Of a stretch of 64,000 nt of DNA, positions 17,418 through 27,500 are shown piece after piece (the stretch's first letter is position 1; the number at the start of each line of letters is the position of its first letter). The translations under genes were made by a program, and so were the position numbers. Source of the stretch: Bacteroidota bacterium (GTDB lineage Bacteria > Bacteroidota > Bacteroidia > UKL13-3); assembly GCA_027487835.1 (NCBI GenBank), contig JAIYCU010000019.1, positions 89,395-153,394 on the forward strand, given 5' to 3'. The notes beneath the pieces are model-generated. The model was not told where the DNA came from. It saw only the letters and a program-made list of their open reading frames with translations, and made no database searches.

Positions 17418-19367
17418 TTATTGATTAACACTGGTTTCTTTGGTAATTTTAACAGGGCCAATTTGTGTTTCTTCTATGGTTATTTCTTTGCCATCTTTGG
17501 TTTTTGTTTTCACCTTTTTAGAATTTCCTTTTCCGTTTTTTTCTAGCTTGATGCTTACTTTATCTCCATTTTTATCTTCAATATTAATATCTACATCCTT
17601 TAGCTCATCTTCATTAATGTCCCTTGAGTCTGTTGTAGTTTCATTATCCTCATCATAAATACAATCTTGGCAGGTTAATCCATTATTGGTAATTTTATAG
17701 TAGTGTCCATCTGCCTCGTCCATATTGTTTTCATTGATATTTTCTTTTGATACATCATCTAGGTAAACAATGGTTCCTACAGGTAAAACAAGGATAACAT
17801 CTACTTCTTGCCAGCAAAATTGCTTGCTTTTATGAATGCTAAAAAAGGATGGAATTTCAATTTTGTTGTTTTCAATTTTAACCTCATATGAAATCATTTC
17901 CATATGCTCTTCGGCATTTTGTTTGTTTTTGCCGTTTGCTCTTTTAATCACTTTTAGGTAGGCACTATCATTTTTACTTGCCTTAATGGTGATATCATCT
18001 ATTTCTATATGAAATACCTCTTTGCCAATTACCAAGCCTTTATCAAAAAACACTAATTCGCCTTCGTTTTCTATAACTGCAGTTTCATTTTCCTGCATGT
18101 CGATACCTTGAATAAACAGGGTATCTGTTTTTGCAAGTCTGGTAATTGTTGAATTTGATTCTGGATGATTTATAGAGGTACCAAAGCTCACACCTGCATA
18201 TATTAAGCAAACTATTCCTGTTAAAAAGAAGCCAAGAAGCGAGTAAAACCAAGCTGAATTTGCAAACGATAAGCCAAATAAACCTCTAATAACTAACATC
18301 AAAAGTGCGATAATTGGAGTAAGTATGGTTAAGAATACACCTGCTTTTGCAGCAAAAATTAGGGAAGAGTCTTTAATTGTAAAATTAATAAGTTGGTTAA
18401 GTTGAGCTGTATCGCCCAAATTAAAGAAAAGAGAAACCATTGCTATACTAATGGCCATAACCAATATAAATAAAATGAGTGCTGCAAAAGATCCCACTAA
18501 TTTGATTATACCTTTAAGAATAATTCCTATAAGGTTAGTGCCATGTTGGGCAATACTTTTTATCCTTACGCCATTTTGATTTTCCATTACTTGCTGTTGA
18601 ATGCTATGGATATCTACAGCTTTACCTTTCATAAGTAGTTTTTCTGAAGCGCTTATTGCCTTTGGTACAATTATCCAAAGGATAATGTATAACCAGAAGC
18701 CCGTTCCAAAAACAAACAATGCAATTACAAATGCAATTCGAATCCAAACCACATCTAAGGCAAAGTAATTTGCTAATCCGGATGATACGCCACCCACTAC
18801 TCTTGCATCATTATCTCTATATAGTTTCTTTGTTTTATTTTCTTTTTGCATGCGCATGGCAAATGCTTCCTCGCCATTGGCGAGGGGAAGCGCTATCCAT
18901 AAAATGATATACAATAAGATACCACCACCAAAGGCTACCAATAAAACCACAAACAAAACCCTTATCAATACAGGGTCTACATCAAAAAAGTTTGCTAAGC
19001 CTGAACATACGCCTCCTAAAGATTGGTCATAAGGATCTCTTCTTAACTTTTTATCAATAATAGGCGCATTGGGTCTATGATTAAAATTGGGGGCCTCAGC
19101 TTTTTGTTCTCCGTGTTCATCCATTTGATTAACATTGCCCATGGTAGCAATAACTGAATCTACATCATCGCCAAAAAGAGTGGTTCGGTTCGAACCTAAC
19201 TTTTCGCTTAATAGCTCTGCCATGCGTGATTCTATGTCTTGTACCACTTCTGTATTACCCGCAAAGTGTTTACGCAGGCTTTCAATGTAAAATTTAAGCT
19301 TTTCATAAGCTTTTTCCTCAATGGTGTAAACCACACCCGCAAGGTGAATTTGAAATACTTTATCCAT
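17418..19367 (-). CDS. Membrane protein with two PspC domains
   Basis: A 649-aa inner-membrane protein. After ~100 soluble residues come two PspC domains (about 105-165 and 185-240), each with a basic lead (KKLRRDPYD, KKLYRDNDA), a glycine motif (GGVCSGLANFF, GGVSSGLANYF) and a helix ending LYIILWI. Four or so further hydrophobic helices follow (about 280-395). The rest is an acidic, lysine-rich beta region likely outside the membrane (DIEDKNGDKVSIKLEKNGKG). PspC domains sense membrane stress in phage-shock systems. The PadR repressor gene directly upstream (3 bp gap) is the usual Bacteroidota partner and presumably controls this gene. Confidence 0.9.
   Translation of the reverse strand: MDKVFQIHLAGVVYTIEEKAYEKLKFYIESLRKHFAGNTEVVQDIESRMAELLSEKLGSNRTTLFGDDVDSVIATMGNVNQMDEHGEQKAEAPNFNHRPNAPIIDKKLRRDPYDQSLGGVCSGLANFFDVDPVLIRVLFVVLLVAFGGGILLYIILWIALPLANGEEAFAMRMQKENKTKKLYRDNDARVVGGVSSGLANYFALDVVWIRIAFVIALFVFGTGFWLYIILWIIVPKAISASEKLLMKGKAVDIHSIQQQVMENQNGVRIKSIAQHGTNLIGIILKGIIKLVGSFAALILFILVMAISIAMVSLFFNLGDTAQLNQLINFTIKDSSLIFAAKAGVFLTILTPIIALLMLVIRGLFGLSFANSAWFYSLLGFFLTGIVCLIYAGVSFGTSINHPESNSTITRLAKTDTLFIQGIDMQENETAVIENEGELVFFDKGLVIGKEVFHIEIDDITIKASKNDSAYLKVIKRANGKNKQNAEEHMEMISYEVKIENNKIEIPSFFSIHKSKQFCWQEVDVILVLPVGTIVYLDDVSKENINENNMDEADGHYYKITNNGLTCQDCIYDEDNETTTDSRDINEDELKDVDINIEDKNGDKVSIKLEKNGKGNSKKVKTKTKDGKEITIEETQIGPVKITKETSVNQ
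19187..19196 (+). repeat. GGTTYRAACC dispersed motif, copy 4
   Basis: Fully palindromic GGTTCGAACC, preceded by TTC and followed by TAA, in the PspC gene; encodes GSN on the minus strand. Confidence 0.85.
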
Positions 19368-19370
19368 AGG

Positions 19371-19712
19371 TTAGATTTGTTGGGTTGTTTTCTTTGTTAA
19401 ATTATTTACTGCTTTTACTAAGTCTTGCCAGGTGAGTCCGAGTTCATTCATAAACATGGTGCCTTGGTCTGTAAGTTGGTAATATTTTCTTGGGGGACCA
19501 CTTTTGCTTTCTACCCAATTGTAGCTTAGCAGCCCTTCATTTTTTAATCTGCTAAGTAGGGGGTATAAGGTTCCTTCTACTACCAGCAAACTACTTGCTT
19601 TCATTTCTTCTAATATGTCGGAGGCATATGCTTCGCCTCTGCTGATGATAGAAAGAATACAGTATTCAAGTATTCCTTTCTTCATTTGTGCCTTACTATT
19701 TTCAATATCCAT
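19371..19712 (-). CDS. PadR-family transcriptional repressor
   Basis: Winged-helix regulator, 113 aa from the ATG at 19712. A GTG 33 bases upstream is in frame but overlaps the -7 promoter box, so the internal ATG is preferred. Family signature: ILEYCILSIISRGEAYASDIL, then VVEGTLYPLLSRLKNEGLLS and GPPRKYYQLTDQG. It is a minimal PadR (subfamily 2 size) that dimerises through its last helix. It is cotranscribed with the two-PspC membrane protein. A 21-bp inverted repeat over its own -33 region is a ready candidate for autorepression. Confidence 0.92.
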   Translation of the reverse strand: MDIENSKAQMKKGILEYCILSIISRGEAYASDILEEMKASSLLVVEGTLYPLLSRLKNEGLLSYNWVESKSGPPRKYYQLTDQGTMFMNELGLTWQDLVKAVNNLTKKTTQQI

Positions 19713-19744
19713 GTTCTTATTATTACAAGGTTCAAAGTATGGCA

Positions 19745-19784
19745 CAAAACTAAGGGAATATTAGTACTATGCAATACATAGTAC
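19745..19784 (-). promoter_or_regulatory. PadR-pspC promoter with overlapping inverted-repeat operator
   Basis: On the minus strand: TTG (19774-19772), exactly 19 bases, TAGTTTTG (19752-19745). The inverted repeat GTACTATG-CAATA-CATAGTAC (19764-19784) covers the -33 element, as expected for a PadR autorepression site. Confidence 0.75.
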
Positions 19785-19825
19785 ATATTCATAAGGTTAA
19801 CTATTTGAAAATGAGTGTGAAAAAT

Positions 19826-20614
19826 TTAATCTTCTTGGTTTGAGTCGTCCCCTAGCTTTAGCTTAGAGGGCAGTGTATCATAATATTCCTTAAACTTTTT
19901 AGTAAAGTAGTTATGGTTTTTAAAGCCGCAAACCGCAATAACTTCTGTTACATTAAGGGCTTTATTGTCTAGGATTTCCTTGGCTTTGTGCAAGCGAGTT
20001 TCTAAAATGAATTGAAAGATGGATTTTCCTAAAATTCGTTTTACATGTTTTTGAATGCTAGAGGTACTCATAGGAAATGCATTTCCTAAATCTTTTAAAG
20101 AAAGCGACTCGTTACTAATATTTTTATCAATAAATACTTTTAGCTCCGTTAAGAATTTTTGGTCACGCGAGGTATAAGTTTCCTCTGTTTGGCTTTTGTT
20201 TAAATACGACTGAATTACTTTCTTTCTATTATCAATATTATTTCTGCATTTGAAAATAATTTCTTGAGCAACAAATGGTTTTGTTATAAAATCATCTGCC
20301 ATTAAATCAAGGGCCATTAGTTTATCTTCTAAGGCTGTTTTAGCGGTTAAGAAAATAAATGGAATATGAGTATATTTTTTGTTTGATTTTATATTTTTTA
20401 GCAATTCAATTCCATCCAATACTGGCATCGAAATATCAGATAGGATGAGGGCAATTCTTTTAGATTGGATTAGCTTTAAAGCTTCTAAACCATTGTTGGC
20501 ACTATAAACATGAAATCCTTCAATTTCAAGCATTGAGCAAAGGTTTTCAACAAGTATTAAATCATCTTCAACTACTAGAATTTTATCCAACATGTATTGG
20601 TTCTTCTTTTTCAT
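19826..20614 (-). CDS. Response regulator, receiver plus AraC-type DNA-binding domain
   Basis: A 262-aa regulator and the output end of the adjacent phosphorelay. The receiver domain (about 8-125) has the acidic pair VVEDD, phospho-acceptor Asp60 in LILSDISMP, and lysine in FITKPF. The AraC/HTH_18 domain (about 155-255) has helix-turn-helix motifs LKDLGNAFPMSTSSIQKHVK and VTEVIAVCGFKNHNYFTKKFK. The ATG at 20614 sits 4 bp after the upstream stop; an ATG at 20593 is a plausible alternative giving MLDKILVVEDD. It is the last gene of the kinase operon. Targets are unknown; Bacteroidota regulators of this design often control polysaccharide or stress genes. Confidence 0.92.
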   Translation of the reverse strand: MKKKNQYMLDKILVVEDDLILVENLCSMLEIEGFHVYSANNGLEALKLIQSKRIALILSDISMPVLDGIELLKNIKSNKKYTHIPFIFLTAKTALEDKLMALDLMADDFITKPFVAQEIIFKCRNNIDNRKKVIQSYLNKSQTEETYTSRDQKFLTELKVFIDKNISNESLSLKDLGNAFPMSTSSIQKHVKRILGKSIFQFILETRLHKAKEILDNKALNVTEVIAVCGFKNHNYFTKKFKEYYDTLPSKLKLGDDSNQED

Positions 20615-20618
20615 CTGC

Positions 20619-21707
20619 TTATAAACTAATTTCTTTTATTTGAATAGTGTAGTTAATTATATTCTTGTCAACTTTAAGGCTAAGTTCTGCGTTTAAATGT
20701 TGTATTATTTCTTTTATTAAATAAAGACCTAAACCTAAGCCATGACTGTTAGTTTCGCTTGTATTAATCTTATAGAAGGGAATGGCATTTTCGTAATCTT
20801 GTTCAGTGAATCCGCTTGAAACATATTTCAAATCTAAAATTAGAAATTGATTTACTTGGTTGAAACTCCAAATCACAGATGTGCCGGGTATGCTAAATTT
20901 AAATGCGTTATCCGAAAGCTCTTCAATTAACTTTTTAAGGAGAAGGGTATTGTGTTTAAAGGATAGGAAGGCAATGTTAATTACCAAATCTTCCTGCCTT
21001 AAGTACATTAGAGTTAAATTTTTAAAGACTTTTCTAATGTCTATTTCTGTGAAGTTTGCAGGTTGAATCTTTATTTTTTCTTTGATCCAATTATTATAAA
21101 ATTGATAATTACTAATTGAGCGTTGTAATTTTAATCCACTTTGTTCAATAACTTGTATGACGGTTTGTGTAATTAAATCTTTCTTTTCTGGAAGGTTGAA
21201 TTTTAGAAAATGCGCACCCGCCGCAATGTTATTGAGGTTGTTGTTAAAAAAATCAAAACTACCGAGTATTGGTAATTCGGCTGTATTATTTTTAGCATTT
21301 TCAATCGCTTTAAAGGTGCTTTCTTGTTTAATTAGTTTGGTATATATTACTATTTGAAGTTCTGCTAAATCAAAGGGTTTAGTAATATAATCATCCGCTC
21401 CTAAATTCATCCCAGTTCTTAGGTCTTCAGGGTTATTCTTGGCAGTTAAAAATACAAAAACACTTGTATGTAAGGGGTGCATTAGGTTAATGTATTGTAA
21501 GAAATCAAAGCCATTCATTTCTGGCATCATAATATCACATAAAATCAAATGTGGATTATAATTTTCAAAAACCTCACTGGCTTCTTTACCGTTAACAGTT
21601 GCTAAAACATCATAGTCTAGCATTTGAATAAACTCCTTTAAATTCTCTCGAATTGTCTGGTCGTCCTCTACTATTAAAATTCTCTTTTTTTCTTCGTTTA
21701 CTGACAT
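20619..21707 (-). CDS. Receiver protein fused to a histidine-kinase-like ATPase domain without a phospho-histidine
   Basis: A 362-aa protein with an intact receiver (about 8-125; Asp58 in LILCDIMMP, TKPF lysine), a helical middle part (about 150-225), then a GHKL ATPase-like domain (about 240-355). The N-box (ELSDNAFKFS) and the G2 motif (HGLGLGLYLIKEI) are clear. The DxGxG G1 motif is not recognisable (DLKYVSSGFTEQD stands in its place), and no HE-x-RTPL phospho-acceptor box precedes the ATPase. It may be a phosphorylation-controlled ATP-binding adaptor or pseudo-kinase. It overlaps the upstream kinase gene by 10 bp and precedes the AraC-type regulator by 4 bp. Confidence 0.85.
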   Translation of the reverse strand: MSVNEEKKRILIVEDDQTIRENLKEFIQMLDYDVLATVNGKEASEVFENYNPHLILCDIMMPEMNGFDFLQYINLMHPLHTSVFVFLTAKNNPEDLRTGMNLGADDYITKPFDLAELQIVIYTKLIKQESTFKAIENAKNNTAELPILGSFDFFNNNLNNIAAGAHFLKFNLPEKKDLITQTVIQVIEQSGLKLQRSISNYQFYNNWIKEKIKIQPANFTEIDIRKVFKNLTLMYLRQEDLVINIAFLSFKHNTLLLKKLIEELSDNAFKFSIPGTSVIWSFNQVNQFLILDLKYVSSGFTEQDYENAIPFYKINTSETNSHGLGLGLYLIKEIIQHLNAELSLKVDKNIINYTIQIKEISL

Positions 21708-24382
21708 ATTGGTATATAAATAGTAATGATTGTTCCTTTTCCTAATTTGCTTGAAATATTTATTTTCCCTTCATGCAATTCTGTAAAATATTTGGTTATA
21801 GAAAGTCCTAATCCTGTTCCTGGTATATTTTCTACATTTGAACTTCTGAAAAAACTTGTGAAAATATTATCTAATTCTCCCTTTGGTATTCCAATGCCCT
21901 GATCGCTTACTTCTATTTTAAAGTAATTGTCTTCATTACTAAGCTGGATTTTAATTTCTGTGTTAGGATTTGAATATTTAGACGCATTTCCAATTATGTT
22001 ATTTAGTATATGTGAAATCATAATGGCATCAAAATTTACAAGCGGTTGTTTTATATTATCTATGAAATTTAGGGTGTGCGTGCCAAGTATCCTTGTTGCT
22101 TCTACATTTAAGTAACGAACTATATAGTCTCTTAAATTATTGGCAGTTGGGTTAAATTTAACGCGTGAAGCATCAATTTGCCCAATGGTGAGTACATCTG
22201 TTATTAGCGAAGTAATGCGTTCTACATCCTGTACGATATGTTTTATTTTGTTTTTGAATGCATTTGATAAGGTTTCGTCAATAGGTGTTTTATTTTTGTC
22301 TAAACGCAATTCAATTATTTCGGCACTACTGCGAATCCCCGCTAAAGGTGTTCTTAGCTCATGTGAAACCATATTCACAAACCTGCTTTTTAATTCGTTT
22401 AGTTCTTTTTCATTTGCCAAGGCTTTCAACAATTCTATTTCAGCATTTTTTCTTAAGGTAATGTCTTCAAATGAACCCCTTGTACCAATACAATTACCAC
22501 TGTTGTCTCTTTTAATACTCATTGCAATGTCTAACCAAATGGGTTGTCCTTGCTCGTTTTTTATAATGGCCTCTAATTGTATGTTCTTAGATGCCTCGTC
22601 CTCCGCCTGGCCTTGCATGAAATTCCTGATTTTCGACTGAATATCTGGCTCAAATAAGAGGGGCATGGATGAACCAATGTAGGCATCTGGTAAATGTCCA
22701 GTTACTAATTTCCAAGCAGCATTTAAAAAACTAAAGTTTAATTCGGCATCGGTTTCAAATATTACTTCTCTTAAGTTTTCTACTAGTTCCTTATATTTTC
22801 TTTCACTTTCTCTGATTTTGTGCTCTGCTTCTTTTATTTCATTGGTGTCCAAAATAAAACCAATGATTTGTTGTGGACTTCCATTTTCGTCATAATTTAC
22901 GGCCCTCGCATTCGTCATAATCCAAGTATATTCATTCTTACCCTTTTGAATGCGATATTCAATAGATTGATTGGGCTCTAAATTATCTGGTTTTCTATGC
23001 AACAGTTTGTCAAAGGCCTGTTTTACATTTTCAATATCGTCTGGATGAATATTACTTATAAAGCGTTCAAACGGATCCTCATAGTTCTCATAAATTTTAT
23101 CAAAAAATAGGTTAAAAAAATGGTTGTTTCCATCTACTTTTTTTGTAACTAAATTCCAGCTCCACATGCCAAGTTGATTAGCCTCAATTGCCAATTCCAA
23201 CTTTTGATTGGTTTCTTTTATTAATTGGTAATTATGTTTAATAGCAGAAATATCTTGGGTGGCACAAATCAATGAATTATCATCCATCATGCGCAAGGTT
23301 ATTTCTTGATAAATTGGGTCTCCGTTTTTCTTTCGTCCTAATGTTTCACCTCTCCAAATCCTTTCTTGCATGAGTTGAGGGAAAATATTTTCTTTAATTC
23401 TATTTTCTTCCTCTATTTCGTACAATTTTTCCCAATTTTCTCCAATTAATTCGCCTACTTGATACCCAAATAATATTTCATGTGCTTTATTCATAAACAC
23501 ATATTTACCATTGGGGTCAAGGATGGCTATTCCATCAGGTGAGTTTATAATGGCTTCTTTTTGTAAGTCGATTAAACGCTCTTGTTCTTTTAGTTTAGTT
23601 ATGTTTATGCTATATCCAATGGTATATAATATGTTGCTATTGCTATCCAAAACAGGATGTAACATTCTTAAATGGGAGATACTGGATCCATCTGGTTTTT
23701 CAAATGTTTCTTCTAAAGAATAAGGTTGTTTGTTTAGCTGAATCTGTGAAAGCAATTTCCTTCTATTTATTGCAATCGTATCATCTCTATTTGTTTTTAT
23801 ACAATATTCAAAATCATCTTTTCCCACCATCCAGTTCCGAAGTTCTTCAGATTTAATGGCATGTTTACTTAGGTAAACATATTTATATTCATTGTTTAAT
23901 ACAACAACTTCAGTTGGATTATTGGCAAGGATGGCTTCAAAAAAGTTTCTTTCACCTTTTATCTTTTCTAAGGCAAGCGCTTTCTCTTTTATTTTTTCCC
24001 AAATCCAAATTTGTTGGCCCAGCATACAAGCAAATTTTTGGAAGGATTGGTAAGACGATGGGTCACAAAAATGGGTTATTTCTTCCCCTTTTAATACCAT
24101 AAATCCAATTACCTTTTCTATTTTATTAATTGGAAAAAGGAGGGTTTGTAATTGGCTATTAGGCTCGAAATATTTTAACTCATTTTTTGAGTTTTTCTCA
24201 AGCAACTCGCTAAAACCTTCATGCGTTGAATTAGCAATATAAATCTTATCTGCGCCTAGGTCCTTACTTAATTGTGCTAATATTGCATCTAAGGATTTCC
24301 CATTCTCAAAAGATTCACAAATGCTTGAAATAGCTTCAAATAAGCGGGTGTTAAGGGTTTCTATATTGGAAATTGTTTCCAT
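21698..24382 (-). CDS. Multi-PAS sensor histidine kinase
   Basis: An 894-aa, apparently soluble sensor kinase and the first gene of a three-gene phosphorelay operon. Order: a GAF-like N-terminal region (about 1-125), PAS domains at about 145-265, 275-390, 400-515 and 525-645, then HisKA with phospho-acceptor His674 in SHELRTPLAG, and a complete HATPase domain (N-box NNIIGNASKYS, G1 VSDQGIGIP, F-box FTSFFRS, G2 GTGLGLSI). No transmembrane helix is visible, so the signal is intracellular: redox, small ligand or light-derived; which one cannot be told. PAS 3 has the PAS_3 feel (GMWSWNL, IHPDDIENV). The downstream gene starts 10 bp inside its end, implying coupled translation. Confidence 0.95.
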   Translation of the reverse strand: METISNIETLNTRLFEAISSICESFENGKSLDAILAQLSKDLGADKIYIANSTHEGFSELLEKNSKNELKYFEPNSQLQTLLFPINKIEKVIGFMVLKGEEITHFCDPSSYQSFQKFACMLGQQIWIWEKIKEKALALEKIKGERNFFEAILANNPTEVVVLNNEYKYVYLSKHAIKSEELRNWMVGKDDFEYCIKTNRDDTIAINRRKLLSQIQLNKQPYSLEETFEKPDGSSISHLRMLHPVLDSNSNILYTIGYSINITKLKEQERLIDLQKEAIINSPDGIAILDPNGKYVFMNKAHEILFGYQVGELIGENWEKLYEIEEENRIKENIFPQLMQERIWRGETLGRKKNGDPIYQEITLRMMDDNSLICATQDISAIKHNYQLIKETNQKLELAIEANQLGMWSWNLVTKKVDGNNHFFNLFFDKIYENYEDPFERFISNIHPDDIENVKQAFDKLLHRKPDNLEPNQSIEYRIQKGKNEYTWIMTNARAVNYDENGSPQQIIGFILDTNEIKEAEHKIRESERKYKELVENLREVIFETDAELNFSFLNAAWKLVTGHLPDAYIGSSMPLLFEPDIQSKIRNFMQGQAEDEASKNIQLEAIIKNEQGQPIWLDIAMSIKRDNSGNCIGTRGSFEDITLRKNAEIELLKALANEKELNELKSRFVNMVSHELRTPLAGIRSSAEIIELRLDKNKTPIDETLSNAFKNKIKHIVQDVERITSLITDVLTIGQIDASRVKFNPTANNLRDYIVRYLNVEATRILGTHTLNFIDNIKQPLVNFDAIMISHILNNIIGNASKYSNPNTEIKIQLSNEDNYFKIEVSDQGIGIPKGELDNIFTSFFRSSNVENIPGTGLGLSITKYFTELHEGKINISSKLGKGTIITIYIPICQ

Positions 24383-24509
24383 TGGCTAAATTTTCGATGG
24401 CAATTTAGAGTTCACTTCCTCCTTTAAAAATTACAGCCTTCAAAAACCACATTTTTTCCTTCATTAAGTGAATAAAATCCACCCAAAAAATAATCATTAG
24501 TTAAATCAG

Positions 24510-27500
24510 CTATTCTACAATCAGCTTTTGGGTGCTAATTTCATTTTCCTTGCTAATTTTTACCAAATAAACGCCTGGTGTTAAGCCTTGTGTTTTTAGC
24601 GTGTAGGTTTCTTTTGCATCTATGGTTTCTTGAAGGCATGTTTGACCCAATAAATTAAGCACTGTCAAGCTAGCTCCATTTAAATGCTGTCCAACAATAG
24701 TAACTTTATCTTTAGCTGGATTTGGATACATTACCCATTCGTCTTTTATTGTTTTTTCTGCCGTATTTAAAGCCCAATTGGTAGTAAAGCTATACTCAAA
24801 TCCTCCCCCAAAATCAGGTTGAAAGGTTTTGAAAATTTGGCCATTTGCACGCTTTAATCTTACAAACCCTGTGCCTTGCGCAGTGTTAGCCCACCATTGC
24901 ACACCATCCTGTCCTTTATCCTCAACCACCAATTTAAAACAGCCTCCTAGATTATATCCTTTAGTAAAGGTGAAATTGGCTTGTGTAAAGCTTTGCTGGT
25001 CAACCAAGTTTCCTTTGTCGTCGTATAGTTTATAATTGTTTTCCGCTGGATTATTATTAGTTCTAAACTCTAAGGTGAAAACAGATGGGGCAATTTCTGG
25101 TAAATTAAATTTACTTACTGTTTCATTATTTAATAAATTTTCATCTCCTGTATTTCCATTAACGCTGTTAATTTTCACACTGAAAGAATTATTGGTACTT
25201 CCTGCAATGCCACTGTTCCATAATACATCATAAGTTGGCAGTACAAGGGTATCATAAGCCAAAGAGGCAATATTCCCCTTCCAAGTAAAAGTTTGACGGG
25301 TGCCATTGTTAACCCCATACTCTAAGCTTAGTGCTGTGATAGGTTCTGATCCACCATTTTGAACAATAATTTTTGGCTGGCTACAAATTGGGTTTTGTCT
25401 GCCAAATAAAACGGCATTGTTTGGGTTTAAGATGTCTATTAATCTTACCTCTCTTTTAAAATTAAAATCGCCATAGCTTACCAATTGATGCGCTGCATGG
25501 TAGTTATATGAACCACTTGGATTAGGTGGTGTACTGGCATTGTAATCTACCAATAAGCTATCGCCTGCGGTAATATGGGTGCTTACATTAAACTCTTTGG
25601 TAAGCGATTTTTGCCCAGGGCACCAGCCTTGTCTATCATAAACCCATGTGCCTCCTTGCGGAAACACAGGATTAAAGGCACACTCTTCACTAATTATCCA
25701 TGCATATTCGTTGGCTCCGCCATTTAAGTTTAATTGATGAGTGACTTGTCCGCCATTGGCCTCAAATTCTCCCTCTGCACCATGTCCGGTAATGGTAGAA
25801 CGAATTTTGAATTCTTTCCCTGTTGCCAAGGTTGGAACTTTTATGGCAGCAAAACGTGAATTATTATTAATAGCCGTTAAGGAAGCTTGCCCTGTTCTAT
25901 TGGTGCCTTGCCAAATCTGTTCAAAGCTTAACACATTCTTTGGAGGTGTGCCCACTATAAACCAAAATTCAATATCGTTCTGTTCTTGAGTTTGTCCGCC
26001 TAAGGTCATTAATATTCTTTTGTTACCTTTTAAAATTGGTGCAAAGTCGCTTACATCAAAATACCATGTTTTCCCAGTTGCGCCTAGGTTTAAACCGATA
26101 CCATAAGGTGTAACAAACGACATGATTTCATTGTACCACGGAAACCTTCTAAAGAATGTTAAGTTGCTTAATGTTAAACTGCCTTCGGCTGTTACTGCTA
26201 TGCTATCTATTATTGGTAAGCTTGCACTGTCGCCATTATAAACAAAGCTATGTTTGGCATGGTACCAATTGCTTTGGGTGCTCACTAAATTTACTTGGTC
26301 GTTACTAATTGGATACTGCCCTTGCTTAGAGGTAATTGAATACACTTCTACCACATTTGTTTTTCTGAGGATAGAATCACGCAGGACAATGTTTTGTACA
26401 TTGCTAATTAGGCTTGCCCTGTTAAAAACTATATTGGGTCTTAAATCAACCTGACTAAACCCAAACGTAATTTGTTCACCCCTTTCATAAGACCATCTTA
26501 GGTTTTCGCCTGCTGCTGTATTGTTATGAATTACTTCTGTGAGGCTGTTCCCACTTGCTTCTCCCATTGGATAATACGCAACTATATCGCTTGAAAAAGG
26601 CGCCAAATAACCAATTATGCCAGAAGTTATATTGGTAATTTGAGAATCGGGTAGGGCTTTGTTCCAAATAAGCAGTTCACTGATGCGGCCTTTGTAGTTA
26701 TTTGCAAGATTTTGGTCTTTGCCTAAAATTAAATTTACCAGGTTAATGGCCTTTGTTTTGGCGGTGCCCGACATCCAAAGGCTGCCATTTAAAAATACCT
26801 TCATGGTGCCAGTGCTGGCATTTTTAACAAAAACCCAATGGTTCCAGCGGCCACCCATTTCGGTTAGGCTTGCAGCTTTTTCAATGCGGTCATATCCACC
26901 CACAAATCCACAATCAAAATAGACATTGGCATTGGAAAAAGGCAGATGTATATTTAACTGTCGGTTGTTGAGATTCTTATCATAGCCATATAAAATTGAA
27001 GTGCTTATTGGCATTTGTGCAGCATTGCCAAAGGCCCAAAATGAAATGCTTATTTCATTTTTAATTTTAGAAAAATCGGTGGTATCCAATCTTACATGAC
27101 CGTTATTCGATAGGTCTAGTGCATAATTGTTAAGTGCTGTGATTCCAGAAATACCATCAGTTGCCGAGGAGGCCAATTGTAAAACGCTGTCTTTAACGCT
27201 ATTGGTAAATGAAAACTCAACCACAATATTTTGCGTTCCATTCCAAACAAAAGGTGTGTGAAAATTCAATCGGTTCAAACCGAAACTAAATTGATGACTG
27301 CTAAAAAACACTTCGGTATAATTGCCTTGTTCGGCAGAAATGGTTTGAAAATCGTTTTTTGAGGTATGTTTAATTTTAACTTTTAAGAAGGAAGCCTTAG
27401 CTCCATTATTTAAAATATCTAGTTGCAAACTGTGAATAGGGCCAGCGCTTAGGCCCGCTGCCGCAAGTTCTGATGCCTTGTAAATAAACTGTGATTTGCC

